Below are positions 42,796-51,354 of a DNA stretch of 64,000 nt, piece by piece (position 1 is the first letter of the stretch; each line of letters starts with the position of its first letter). The notes beneath the pieces were generated by a model, which saw only the letters and a program-made list of their open reading frames with translations, did not search any database and was not told the DNA's origin. Both the position numbers and the translations under genes were made by a program. Origin of the DNA: Streptomyces sp. AC558_RSS880 (lineage in GTDB: Bacteria > Actinomycetota > Actinomycetes > Streptomycetales > Streptomycetaceae); the NCBI RefSeq assembly GCF_019049255.1, contig NZ_JAGMUJ010000040.1, positions 1 through 64,000 of the forward strand. Reading direction: 5' to 3'.

Positions 42796-42990
42796 ATGCG
42801 CGCAACCGAGGGCGACCAGCTTGTCCAGCACGGCAGGGTGGTCGGCCAGCACGACAAGGTCGGAGAGATCGTCGAAGTGATGGGCCAGGAAGGGAACCCG
42901 CCCTACCGCGTCCGTTTCCAGGACGGACACGAGGGCGTGTGCTCGCCGGGACCCGACACCGAGATCCGGCACAAGACCCCACAGCACTAG
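42796..42990 (+). CDS. DUF1918 protein, 64 aa
   Basis: MRATEGDQLVQHGRVVGQHDKVGEIVEVMGQEG and PPYRVRFQDGHEGVCSPGPD match the small DUF1918 family, a beta-barrel-like protein. ATG 42796 has a GAGAGGAGG site. It follows the EamA gene by 12 bases and ends one base from the convergent stop of the next gene. Confidence 0.85.
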   Translation: MRATEGDQLVQHGRVVGQHDKVGEIVEVMGQEGNPPYRVRFQDGHEGVCSPGPDTEIRHKTPQH

Positions 42991-42991
42991 A

Positions 42992-44227
42992 TCAGCGCGG
43001 GGGTTCCGCCGGCTGCCGGTAGTGGTCGGCGACCACCCGCGCCATCGCCCCGACGGGGTCGGCCGTCACCTCACGGGCGGCGAAGAAGACGTGCCCGCGC
43101 ACCTCCGGGTGCTCGGCGGCCAGCGTGAGGTGGCGGGACAGCTCGGCCGGGTCCCGCCAGGCCGCGGGCTGGGCCGGGTCGCCCGCCTTGTAGAGGGCCT
43201 CCCCCGCGTACAGCAGGGTCCCGGAGCCCCGGACGACCTCGGCCCACCAGGGCAGCAGCTTCGCGTAGTCGGCGGCGGCGAAGCCGATGTTCCAGTACAG
43301 CTGCGGGCAGATGTAGTCGATCCAGTTCTCCCGGGCCCACCGGCGGGTGTCGGCGTGCAGGTCGTCGTACGTCTGCACGCCCGCGCGGGTGTCGGAGCCC
43401 CGCTCGTCCACGTCGGCGTTGCGCCACACGCCGAAGGGGCTGATGCCGAAGCGGGTGCCGGGCCGGATCTCCTTGATCCCGGCGGCCGTCTCGCGCACCA
43501 GCCGGTCGACGTTGTCCCGCCGCCAGGCCGCCCGGTCGGGGAAGCCGCCGCCGTGGGTGTCGTAGGCGAGGTCGTCGTCGAAGGTCTGGCCGGCCACCGG
43601 GTACGGGTAGAAGTAGTCGTCGAAGTGGACCGCGTCGACGGGGTAGCGGCGCACCGCGTCGAGCATCGCCTCCCGTACGAAGGCGCGGACCTCGGGCAGC
43701 CCCGGGTTGTAGTAGAGCTTCCCGCCGTACGGGACGGTCCAGCCGGGGTTGCGGCGGGCGGGGTGGGAAGCGGTGAGCCGGCCGGGATCGGTGTGCAGGG
43801 CCATGCGGTACGGGTTGAACCAGGCGTGCAGCTCCAGACCGCGGGCGTGGGCCTCCGCGACGGCCGTGCCGAGCGGATCCCAGCCGGGATGCGCGCCCTG
43901 GGTGCCGGTGAGGTACTGCGACCACGGCTCGTACGGCGAGGGCCACAGCGCGTCGGCCGTGGGCCGCACCTGGAAGATCACGGTGTTGAGGCGGTTGCGG
44001 ACGGCCGCGTCGAGGTGGGCGAGCAGTTCGGCGCGCTGCCGCGCGGCGCTCAGCCCCGGCCGGGAGGGCCAGTCCCGGTTGGTGACGGTGGCCACCCACA
44101 TGCCCCGCATCTCACCGGTCGCCTCGGCCGGCACCGCGCGTCGCCGCGGCGCGGCGGACGCCCGCGGCACCATCGCCAGCGCGGCCAGCCCCGCCGTCGC
44201 GAACATCCTGCGTGACACCCGCCCCAT
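42992..44227 (-). CDS. Secreted GHL10/DUF187-type glycoside hydrolase-like protein
   Basis: The 411-residue protein has a Tat-like signal (RRMFATAGLAALAMVPRASA). The barrel has the family pattern EMRGMWVATVTNRDWPSR, FQVRPTADALWPS, HAWFNPYRM, VDAVHFDDYFYPYP and DYICPQLYWN. Acidic residues in HFDDYFY are probably catalytic. Related proteins act on bacterial or plant polysaccharides; substrate unknown. ATG 44227 has an AGGGGGG site. Confidence 0.85.
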   Translation of the reverse strand: MGRVSRRMFATAGLAALAMVPRASAAPRRRAVPAEATGEMRGMWVATVTNRDWPSRPGLSAARQRAELLAHLDAAVRNRLNTVIFQVRPTADALWPSPYEPWSQYLTGTQGAHPGWDPLGTAVAEAHARGLELHAWFNPYRMALHTDPGRLTASHPARRNPGWTVPYGGKLYYNPGLPEVRAFVREAMLDAVRRYPVDAVHFDDYFYPYPVAGQTFDDDLAYDTHGGGFPDRAAWRRDNVDRLVRETAAGIKEIRPGTRFGISPFGVWRNADVDERGSDTRAGVQTYDDLHADTRRWARENWIDYICPQLYWNIGFAAADYAKLLPWWAEVVRGSGTLLYAGEALYKAGDPAQPAAWRDPAELSRHLTLAAEHPEVRGHVFFAAREVTADPVGAMARVVADHYRQPAEPPR

Positions 44228-44394
44228 GACGCCCCCCTGGACACCGACGAACCGCCTGGCCGGACACGGTCCTGCGCCCAGGATGCCCCACCCCCGCGAT
44301 CGATCATCGATACTTCGGAGTAACGTGCACGGACGGAGCAGGAACCGGGACCCGGCGACCTGCCACAGCCGTAAGCAGGAGCGAAAGGACCGAT

Positions 44395-45255
44395 GTGACC
44401 GACATCGAACGCGTCGGAGTGGTGGGCTGCGGTCAGATGGGTGCGGGGATCGCCGAGGTGTGCGCCCGGGCCGGACTGGACGTCAGGGTCGCCGAGACCA
44501 CCGGCGAGGCCCTGGAGATCGGCCGTACCCGGCTGTTCAACTCCCTGTCGAAGGCGGCCGAGCGCGGCAAGATCTCCGAGGAGGAGCTGGCGGCCACGCA
44601 GGCCCGGCTGAGCTTCACCACGGACCTCGGCGAGTTCGCCGACCGTGATCTGGTGATCGAGGCCGTGGTCGAGAACGAGCAGGTCAAGACCGAGATCTTC
44701 CAGGTCCTCGACCAGGTGGTGACCCGGCCGGACGCGATCCTGGCCTCCAACACCTCCTCCATCCCGCTGGTGAAGCTGGCGGTCGCCACCTCGCGGCCCG
44801 ACCACGTCATCGGCATCCACTTCTTCAACCCGGCCCCGGTGCAGAAGCTGGTCGAGCTGATCCCGGCGCTGACCACCTCCGAGGGCACGCTGAGCCGGGC
44901 CCAGGTCTTCGCCGAGAAGGTGCTGGGCAAGCACGCGATCCGCGCCCAGGACCGCTCCGGCTTCGTGGTGAACGCGCTGCTGATCCCGTACCTGCTCTCC
45001 GCGATCCGGATGTTCGAGTCGGGCATCGCCAGCCGCGAGGACATCGACAACGGCATGGAGATGGGCTGCGCCCACCCGATGGGCCCGCTGAAGCTGTCCG
45101 ACCTGATCGGCCTGGACACGGTGGCCTCGGTGGCGTACTCGATGTACGAGGAGTACAAGGAGCCGCTGTACGCCGCTCCGCCGCTGCTGCAGCGCATGGT
45201 CGACGCGGGCCGGCTGGGCCGGAAGTCGGGCTCGGGGTTCTACACCTACGGCTGA
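44395..45255 (+). CDS. 3-hydroxybutyryl-CoA dehydrogenase
   Basis: The 286-residue enzyme has the Rossmann motif GVVGCGQMGAGIAEVCARAG and the catalytic region SNTSSIPLVKLA, HFFNPAPVQKLVEL. The C-terminal domain is NALLIPYLLSAIRM...ADIDNGMEMGCAHPMGPLKLSDLIGLD-like. It interconverts 3-hydroxyacyl- and acetoacetyl-CoA with NAD(P), in fatty acid or PHB-type metabolism. GTG 44395 has an AAAGGA site. Confidence 0.94.
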   Translation: MTDIERVGVVGCGQMGAGIAEVCARAGLDVRVAETTGEALEIGRTRLFNSLSKAAERGKISEEELAATQARLSFTTDLGEFADRDLVIEAVVENEQVKTEIFQVLDQVVTRPDAILASNTSSIPLVKLAVATSRPDHVIGIHFFNPAPVQKLVELIPALTTSEGTLSRAQVFAEKVLGKHAIRAQDRSGFVVNALLIPYLLSAIRMFESGIASREDIDNGMEMGCAHPMGPLKLSDLIGLDTVASVAYSMYEEYKEPLYAAPPLLQRMVDAGRLGRKSGSGFYTYG

Positions 45256-45265
45256 CACCGCGGTC

Positions 45266-45300
45266 GTGGGCCCGGTCCGGTGGTTCCGGGTCGGGCCCAC
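45266..45300. terminator. Bidirectional terminator
   Basis: A 9-bp stem (45266-45274 with 45292-45300) and further inner GC pairing lies between the convergent dehydrogenase and lipoprotein genes. Confidence 0.65.
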
Positions 45301-45360
45301 AGTCGTTCCCGCCGGGCGACGGCTGGACGGAGTCGCGTCACTCCCGGGACGGCCTGTCCC

Positions 45361-45915
45361 TCACGACGCTCCTTCGTCACACTCGTCCGACTTCTCGACC
45401 TCCTTCGTGAAGGAGACGATCAGACGCTTCATGGCGTCGGCGTCCCTGTGGTCGGAACCGTAGGCCTGAATTCCGGTGTAGAGCTCCTGCTCGTACTTCT
45501 CGTCGACGCAGCCCTCCGTCTTGCCGAACGCCTGCCAGTCGGAATACACGTACCGCCCCTCGTCCGCGGTCTTCTCCACCCGCTCGAGGGTCTGGCTGCG
45601 GAGGAAGTACGCCGTGTCAACGCCGCCCTGCCACCATTTCTGGACCGTTCTGACGGCGAGCTTCCCGTCCACGGCCACATCACACCAGATCGACGTGGGG
45701 CGGACTTTGGGCTTGACGGAGAGCTTCTTACCCGGAGGGAGGAACGGAGTGAGTTCCTCGGCGTCGACGCGTACGCCGCAGAGGGTGTCCGGCACGGAGT
45801 AGTCCCTGGTCTCTTCGTCGCCCCCGCATGCCGTGACCGTGGGGGTCAGGACGGCGAGAACGACGGCGACGAAGGCACCGGAGCGTGGTCCGGGAACCGG
45901 TCGACGGCGGGTCAT
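45361..45915 (-). CDS. Lipoprotein of the WXG cassette, 184 aa
   Basis: ATG 45915 has a GGAGAGG site. The signal peptide ends in a lipobox (TVTACGG, Cys at about residue 31). The mature part has four conserved-looking Cys residues (LCGVRV, IWCDVAV, EGCVDEK, DECDEGAS). It is the last gene of a unit with the 770-residue WXG protein, whose stop is 50 bases upstream. No family function is known to me; it may be a surface partner or immunity lipoprotein (inference). Confidence 0.75.
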   Translation of the reverse strand: MTRRRPVPGPRSGAFVAVVLAVLTPTVTACGGDEETRDYSVPDTLCGVRVDAEELTPFLPPGKKLSVKPKVRPTSIWCDVAVDGKLAVRTVQKWWQGGVDTAYFLRSQTLERVEKTADEGRYVYSDWQAFGKTEGCVDEKYEQELYTGIQAYGSDHRDADAMKRLIVSFTKEVEKSDECDEGAS

Positions 45916-45965
45916 GGGGTACCTCTCCAGGGCTGCTTGATGTCCGAATGGGGTCGGTGACTTCG

Positions 45966-48278
45966 TCAGGACGTTGTCCGGCTGCCCGGGGTACGGCCGT
46001 CGACGATCGCCTGGGCGTTCAAGAAGCCCTGTTCGCCCCCTGCCCGGGCCCAGGCCTCGGCGTCGGCGGGGTCGACCATGCCGTACTCCTCCGCGGCCAG
46101 CCGTGCCGCCTGGCCCGAGCGGTTGCCGTTGGTCTCCGAGCCCTGCTGCCAGCGCTCGCCCCTCGCGTCCTCGGAGTCCTCCAGTTCCGTACTCTTGAAG
46201 TCCTGGAACACGGATTCGAGGACGGTGCCGGTGATGGTGGTGGTGGCGCCACCCGCGAGGGCCCCGACCCAGGGGGTGGCGACGAAGGAGGTTCCCACGC
46301 CGACCGCCGTACCGAGACCACCGGAGATGCTGCTCTTGACCAGGTCCATCGAGTCCTTGTAGTCCTCGTCCCGCTCCTTCCCGGCAGCCGCCAGTTCCTC
46401 CTGGCGGCCCAGGGCGAGGATGCCGGAGACCTCCCCCGACTTCTGCGCGATCTGCCGCACGACACCTTCCGTGTCGTCGTCCACGACCCGGCCGGCAGGC
46501 AGATCGGGGTTGAGGTGGTACTCCATCAGCTGGCTCATGTACGCCTTCTGACCCGTCTCCACCGCCGCGTAGCCGTCCGGGTTCTGGCCCACGGTGAAGA
46601 GGAGCTTCGTCACGTCCCGCGGATCGAGTACGGCCTCTTCCCCGTACATCGGGTACATCTTCTGCGTCCGCTCCCACGACGTCGATTCGGGGTCGTCCCG
46701 GTCCGCGCCGCTGATGGACCGGTTGATGTCCGGGAGGTACTCGGCGGTGATCTGACCCACGCTGTCGATCATGTGTCCGTGCTTGAGCAGGCGCTCGTCC
46801 GGGTCCTCGCCGATGGACGACACGAGGCGTTCCATGAGCTTGGTCTGCTCGGCGTTGTGGTGCGGTGTGTCCAGGGTCGGCTGCTCACCGGCCGGGTGAC
46901 CCGTGGTGGCGGCCTCGAGGGCCATCGCCAGGTTGTTCCGGCCCGCGATGCTCTCCTCGTGTTCGGAGTCGTAGTCGGTGGGCCAGTCGCGCTCCTCGAA
47001 GAGGTAGTCGAAGTTGGTCAGTGACTTCTTGACCTCCTTGTCGTCCTTCTTCTCGGTGAAGTCGTGGTCCTCGTCCTTGGTGAGGAAGGTGTCGTTGAAG
47101 AAGGACGTCGCGGCGTCCGGGTTGTTGGCGAGGGCCTTGAGGTAACCCGTCATCGGGTCCCAGCCGCTGTCCGTGCCCGTGTGGTTGAGCGTCGCGTCGG
47201 GACCCATGCGCTGCCAGGCGCCGTGCCGCCCGTTGCCCGTGAACTTCTTCTCCGTGGCCATGAGCTTGTCGCCGTAGCTGTTCAGGAACCGGTCGTCGTA
47301 GTCGCCCCAGCGCATCAGGTTGCTCATCACCTGTCCGCCCAGCGGGAAACCGCCGCCGCGGCCCACGGGCTGGTCGACCAGGGCCACCATGTTGCCCTTC
47401 CAGGAGGTCATCGCGGCGCTGTCGCTCTGGGTGGCGCTGGCGAGGGTGAGGCTCAGGTGCTTCTGGAGGTCGTCGAACTGCTCCCGGCGGTCGTGGCGCA
47501 GGTCCCACCCCGTGTGCGGGTCGGTGATGCCGGTCCAGAAGTCCAGTGTCTTCCGCGGTCCGAGCGTGGTGGCGAAGCGTTCGGCGAACAGCGGGTCGGC
47601 GGAGTACTTCTTCAGCCCCGCGTTGAGCCGGTCGAATTCGGCGGTGGAGAGCTTGTCCGGGTCCTTCTTGGCGAGTGCCGCCAGCTCGTCGGCCGTCTTG
47701 AGCGCTTCGGCGGCCGCGTCCCGGTCCTGGTAACTGGCGTCGCCGAAACCGTAGTTGGTCTGGTCGGCCAGTGCCTTGAGGACTTTGCTGGCGGAGTTGT
47801 CGCTCTCGGTGGCCTTGCCGAGGATGCCCTGGATCTCGTCGCGCAGGGCGTTGACGTCGCTCTGGGTGTGGGAGGGCGGGGTGTAACCCTCCGCCGCGCG
47901 GTCCGGGTGGACGTTCATGGTGACGGTGAAACCGCCGTCGCCGGTGTCCATCACGGTGAGGTTCTTCTTCAGGCCGCGGTCGATGGCGTCCTTCAGCTGG
48001 GTGCGGTAGCCCTTCAGCTCCCCGGCGGTGTCCTTGAGGATGCTGTGGATGGACTTGGCCTGGGTGTGGGCGTCCTTGATCTCGCCGGCCGTCTTGCCGA
48101 TGAACTCCTTGGAGACCCGTGAGTTCTCACCGGCCCAGTTCGCCTTGTTGGCCGCCTGGCGCAGGCCCTTCTCGGCGTCCTCGGCGAGGGTGTTCAGGTT
48201 GCGGACGATGGTCGACCAGTCCTCGACGGCGTCGTCGAGCAGCTTGAGGTTGGCGTGGCGCAGAGTGTCGAGATCCAT
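45966..48278 (-). CDS. Large WXG100-type N-terminal protein, 770 aa
   Basis: The first 110 residues are helical and contain the WXG turn (ANWAGENSRVSKEFIG at about residue 45), the hallmark of ESX/type VII substrates. The rest is a long charged helical region with no enzyme motif, a Gly-rich hydrophobic stretch at about residues 683-710 (VGVGTSFVATPWVGALAGG) and a soluble tail. Such proteins are effectors or structural substrates of type VII secretion. The gene starts 22 bases after the stop of the small protein and is followed by a lipoprotein gene. No toxin domain was recognised. Confidence 0.75.
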   Translation of the reverse strand: MDLDTLRHANLKLLDDAVEDWSTIVRNLNTLAEDAEKGLRQAANKANWAGENSRVSKEFIGKTAGEIKDAHTQAKSIHSILKDTAGELKGYRTQLKDAIDRGLKKNLTVMDTGDGGFTVTMNVHPDRAAEGYTPPSHTQSDVNALRDEIQGILGKATESDNSASKVLKALADQTNYGFGDASYQDRDAAAEALKTADELAALAKKDPDKLSTAEFDRLNAGLKKYSADPLFAERFATTLGPRKTLDFWTGITDPHTGWDLRHDRREQFDDLQKHLSLTLASATQSDSAAMTSWKGNMVALVDQPVGRGGGFPLGGQVMSNLMRWGDYDDRFLNSYGDKLMATEKKFTGNGRHGAWQRMGPDATLNHTGTDSGWDPMTGYLKALANNPDAATSFFNDTFLTKDEDHDFTEKKDDKEVKKSLTNFDYLFEERDWPTDYDSEHEESIAGRNNLAMALEAATTGHPAGEQPTLDTPHHNAEQTKLMERLVSSIGEDPDERLLKHGHMIDSVGQITAEYLPDINRSISGADRDDPESTSWERTQKMYPMYGEEAVLDPRDVTKLLFTVGQNPDGYAAVETGQKAYMSQLMEYHLNPDLPAGRVVDDDTEGVVRQIAQKSGEVSGILALGRQEELAAAGKERDEDYKDSMDLVKSSISGGLGTAVGVGTSFVATPWVGALAGGATTTITGTVLESVFQDFKSTELEDSEDARGERWQQGSETNGNRSGQAARLAAEEYGMVDPADAEAWARAGGEQGFLNAQAIVDGRTPGSRTTS

Positions 48279-48300
48279 GAGTGGTGCCCCCGTTGTGCGG

Positions 48301-48813
48301 TTACTTCTTCTTCTCGCCGTAGATCGGGTTCTTCTCCCCGGCCGGTCCCACCCGCTCGTCGAAACCGGCGTCGAGGGTGGCGATGCTGCTCATCTGCCGC
48401 TGGATGTAGGCCTCGTCACCATTATGGATCTTCTTGGTGACCTGCATGTGGTTGGAGATGTGCGCGCAGGCGTCGAGAACGGTGTTCAGCTGCGTGGACC
48501 AGCGGTTCGACACGTGCTGGAGTCCGGAGCCGAGTGCGAATCCCTGTGAGGACAGGTCGCTCGCCGCCTCGTCGACGCTCGTGTTGTCCAGGCGGGCCTG
48601 GTCCCAGAGCCGGTCGTAGAGCTCGTGCGCGTGGCTGCCGATCTTGGAGAGGTCCTGCTGGTTGACGTTGAGGTCACCCGTCTTGTCGGGCGTCGTCGGG
48701 GCCGAGCCCGGGCCGGAGTCGCCGGGATACTGGTTGAGCTGCATCTGTGTCGAGCCGCCCTGCTGGCGTTCCAGCGCTTCGGCCTTCAGTTGGTCCCACT
48801 CGTCCCACGCCAC
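48301..48813 (-). CDS. Small helical partner of the WXG protein, 170 aa
   Basis: GTG 48813 has an AAGGAGCA site. The protein starts VAWDEWDQLKAEALERQQ and is mainly helical, with a Pro/Gly-rich loop (PGDSGPGSAPTTPDK) and a later NRWSTQLNTVLDACAHIS helix. The size and layout suit a chaperone or ESX partner of the downstream 770-residue protein; the WXG turn itself is absent. It is the first gene of the cassette. Confidence 0.75.
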   Translation of the reverse strand: MAWDEWDQLKAEALERQQGGSTQMQLNQYPGDSGPGSAPTTPDKTGDLNVNQQDLSKIGSHAHELYDRLWDQARLDNTSVDEAASDLSSQGFALGSGLQHVSNRWSTQLNTVLDACAHISNHMQVTKKIHNGDEAYIQRQMSSIATLDAGFDERVGPAGEKNPIYGEKKK

Positions 48814-49069
48814 CGACCTGCTCCTTCATCCCCGAAGACCATCACCGGCAGGCCACTGATCGGCCCCGGCGCCGCTAGCGTAGTCATTCGTCCTGGAGTT
48901 CGGGACCGCTGATCGAAGTCTCCTCCAAGGTCTCCACAGGACGTGGCCCGGGGGCCGGCGAGCCGGTGGTGCGTCCGACGGCCCGGCCGGGCGGCATGGG
49001 CGGCTCGGGCTTTCGCACGTGCCGAGACCCCGTGAGGGCCCGACACCCGAGGGTGCCGGGCCCTCGGTG
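48814..49069. other. Intergenic region between the WXG cassette and Nudix gene
   Basis: A 256-base gap with a strong hairpin at 49034-49065 next to the Nudix stop and presumably the cassette promoter. I see no gene here. Confidence 0.5.
49034..49065 (-). terminator. Terminator after the Nudix gene
   Basis: A 15-bp stem with one mismatch (49034-49048 with 49051-49065) and a tight loop lies four bases after the Nudix stop on the minus strand. Confidence 0.75.
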
Positions 49070-49615
49070 TCAGGGCCTGCCGTCCTGGCCGAGCCTGAGG
49101 TGGTGCAGCAGGAGTAACGCCGCCGCCATGCCGGCGGCCGGGACCTCGCCGGCGGCGACCAGGTCGGGGACCACTTTCAGGGGCACCCACTCCCGGCGGT
49201 CCGACTCGAAGTCGTCCACGGGGTGTCCGACGTACTCGCCCTCGTCGGACCAGTAGATGTGGTGCCGGGCGTCGGTGAGGCCGTTGGACGGCTCCACGCT
49301 CATCAGGTGGTGCAGCGGCCCCGGCCGCCAGCCGGTCTCCTCCTCCAGTTCCCGCGCGGCGGCCCCGGCGACGTCCTCGCCGTCCTCGACCACGCCGGCC
49401 GCGAGTTCCCACCCCCAGCTGTCGGTGATGAAGCGGTGGCGCCACAGCAGGAGGACCTCGTTGGCCTCGTTCACCACCGTGGCCACGGCGACGGGCCTCA
49501 GCCGGATGAGGAAGTGATCGAGATGCCGGCCGTCCGGCAGTTCGACATCCGCGAGATTGACGCTGAGCCAGCGATTTGAGTACACGGTCTGTTCGTTCTG
49601 CTTCGTCCACTGCAC
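49070..49615 (-). CDS. Nudix hydrolase (ADP-ribose pyrophosphatase type)
   Basis: The 181-residue protein contains a full Nudix box G(VVEDG)E(DVAGAAA)RELEEETGW at about residue 73. Upstream sequence (RLRPVAVATVVNEANEVLLLWRHRF) fits the ADP-ribose or nucleoside-diphosphate-sugar branch. It cleaves a nucleoside diphosphate linked to X. GTG 49615 has a GGAAGG site about nine bases upstream. Confidence 0.9.
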   Translation of the reverse strand: MQWTKQNEQTVYSNRWLSVNLADVELPDGRHLDHFLIRLRPVAVATVVNEANEVLLLWRHRFITDSWGWELAAGVVEDGEDVAGAAARELEEETGWRPGPLHHLMSVEPSNGLTDARHHIYWSDEGEYVGHPVDDFESDRREWVPLKVVPDLVAAGEVPAAGMAAALLLLHHLRLGQDGRP

Positions 49616-49760
49616 GGTTCTGCCACCTTCCGACGGGTAAGGGGCAATATCGCAGCAGCGGTGGTCCGGCAGGCAGGCGCACGGGAGGCCGCCCGCGGTG
49701 CAGCGACGGGCGCGGCGGAGGCGCGCGGCCGGGCACGGGGGCCCTTGGCCCGCGCCCGCG

Positions 49761-51101
49761 CTACAGCGGTACGCGCAGTGCCCCGTCGATGAGTTCGGCC
49801 GCCTCGGCGGTGCCCGCGCAGCCGCTGCGGACGAGGTGCTCGCGCACCTCGCGCAGTCTGTCCCGCAGCCGCTGCGACTCCATTCCCCGGGCCTGCTCGG
49901 CCATCCGCACCGCGATGGCCACCGCCTTGTCGGCATTGCCCTGGCGCAGTTCGATGGTGCTCAGCATGGCCAGCCGGTGCACCCGGCCCCGGTCGTGCGC
50001 GGGGGTGTCCACGGCCGCCGCCGCGTGTTCCCCGGCCGCCGCCAGCTCGCCGAGGCTGAGCAGCGCCTCCGCCACCTGGACGTTGACCAGGCCGGGCTGG
50101 ACATAGCCGGTCTCGTCGGGTTCGGTTCCACGCCGGATCCGCTCGGCGGCCCGCTCGGCCCGCCGGATGCGGGACAGCGCGGCGGTGCCGTCGCCGAGGT
50201 GCGCGTACGCCTTGGCCTGCATCGCGTACAGGTCGGAGGCGAGGGCCGGGGTGATGTGGGTGCCGGCGGCGCGCAGCGCGGCCTCCGCGAAGGCGACGGC
50301 CTGCCGGTACTCCCGCAGGTACAGCGACTGGTTGACGAGCAGCGCGATCACATAGGCGCCGAATCCCCGGTCGCCGCTGGCCTTCGCCAGCCGCAGCGCC
50401 TGGTGGAAGTAGCGCTGGGCGAGGCCGTGCGCGTCGGAGTCGTACGCGCAGATGCCGGCGACCGCCACCAGGCCGCCGGTGGCCCGGTGCAGTTGGCGGC
50501 CGGTGGCGTCGGTGTAGCCGCCGCGCAGCAGCGGGGCGGCCTCGGCGTTGAGGAAGCCGACGATCCGGGCGCGGGTCGCGACGCCGCCCGCCTTGCGGTA
50601 CATCTGCTCGTAGTGGGTGCGGGCGGTGCGCAGCATGTCGAGGTCGCCGGAGGTGACCCGGTGCCGGCCGCCGCGGGAGACGTCCACGTCCTCGGGCGGG
50701 TTCTCCCACTCCCACACGGGCATGACGGCGGGCGTGCCGGTGACGGCGGGGGCGCCGAGTATGTGCGGGCGCCGCTGCTGGTCGGAGCGCCACAGCGCGG
50801 TGGCCCGCTCGACGAACCCGCAGAGCGAGCCGGTGTGCGGGGCGGACGGCTCGCCGGGCACGCCGAGGCCGATGTCGTCGAGGGTGACCTGGCGGTGCAG
50901 GCGGGCGGCGAGCACCTCGCAGATCAGGTCGGGCACCTGGCCCCGGGGCCGCTGTCCCTTCAGCCACCGGGCCACGGCGGTGTGCTCGTAGCGGAGCGAC
51001 AGACCGCGCGCCCGGCCGGCCTGGTTGACGTGCGCGGCCAGGCCCGCGTGCGAGATCCCGGCCTCGTCCAGGATCGCGTCGAGCAGAGTATTGGGCTGCA
51101 T
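49761..51101 (-). CDS. NsdA-like helix-turn-helix/TPR regulator
   Basis: The 446-residue protein begins MQPNTLLDAILDEAGISHAG with an N-terminal XRE-like helix-turn-helix (ARWLKGQRPRGQVPDLICEVL) and then many TPR-like helices (about residues 150-430). This is the layout of NsdA, a Streptomyces negative regulator of sporulation and antibiotic production (established for S. coelicolor NsdA). Whether this is the nsdA orthologue or a paralogue cannot be told. Confidence 0.8.
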   Translation of the reverse strand: MQPNTLLDAILDEAGISHAGLAAHVNQAGRARGLSLRYEHTAVARWLKGQRPRGQVPDLICEVLAARLHRQVTLDDIGLGVPGEPSAPHTGSLCGFVERATALWRSDQQRRPHILGAPAVTGTPAVMPVWEWENPPEDVDVSRGGRHRVTSGDLDMLRTARTHYEQMYRKAGGVATRARIVGFLNAEAAPLLRGGYTDATGRQLHRATGGLVAVAGICAYDSDAHGLAQRYFHQALRLAKASGDRGFGAYVIALLVNQSLYLREYRQAVAFAEAALRAAGTHITPALASDLYAMQAKAYAHLGDGTAALSRIRRAERAAERIRRGTEPDETGYVQPGLVNVQVAEALLSLGELAAAGEHAAAAVDTPAHDRGRVHRLAMLSTIELRQGNADKAVAIAVRMAEQARGMESQRLRDRLREVREHLVRSGCAGTAEAAELIDGALRVPL

Positions 51102-51354
51102 TCCAGGCCCCCCGGTGGCTCGGTGCCGGACAGAGTAGTGGCTGCGCGTTCACACGGGGTGTGAACGGAGTGCCCGAATCCGCAGTGTGCGCGCACTGTC
51201 GCCGAACGTGTCCGGCCGGTTGACTGAAATGCCTCGAAAGAGGCCGGCCGGGCCGCCGGCTCCCCCTCATACAGTGCGGCGGCCCGTTTCCACGCCGTCC
51301 GCCCTGCTGCCTGCCCGACACTCCGTGGCGGGACGGACGGCGTGGCGCCGCCGG

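Noticed and set aside
42396..43022. Plus-strand frame overlapping the EamA gene end and DUF1918
   Set aside because: It is out of frame with both real genes and is a GC-bias by-product.
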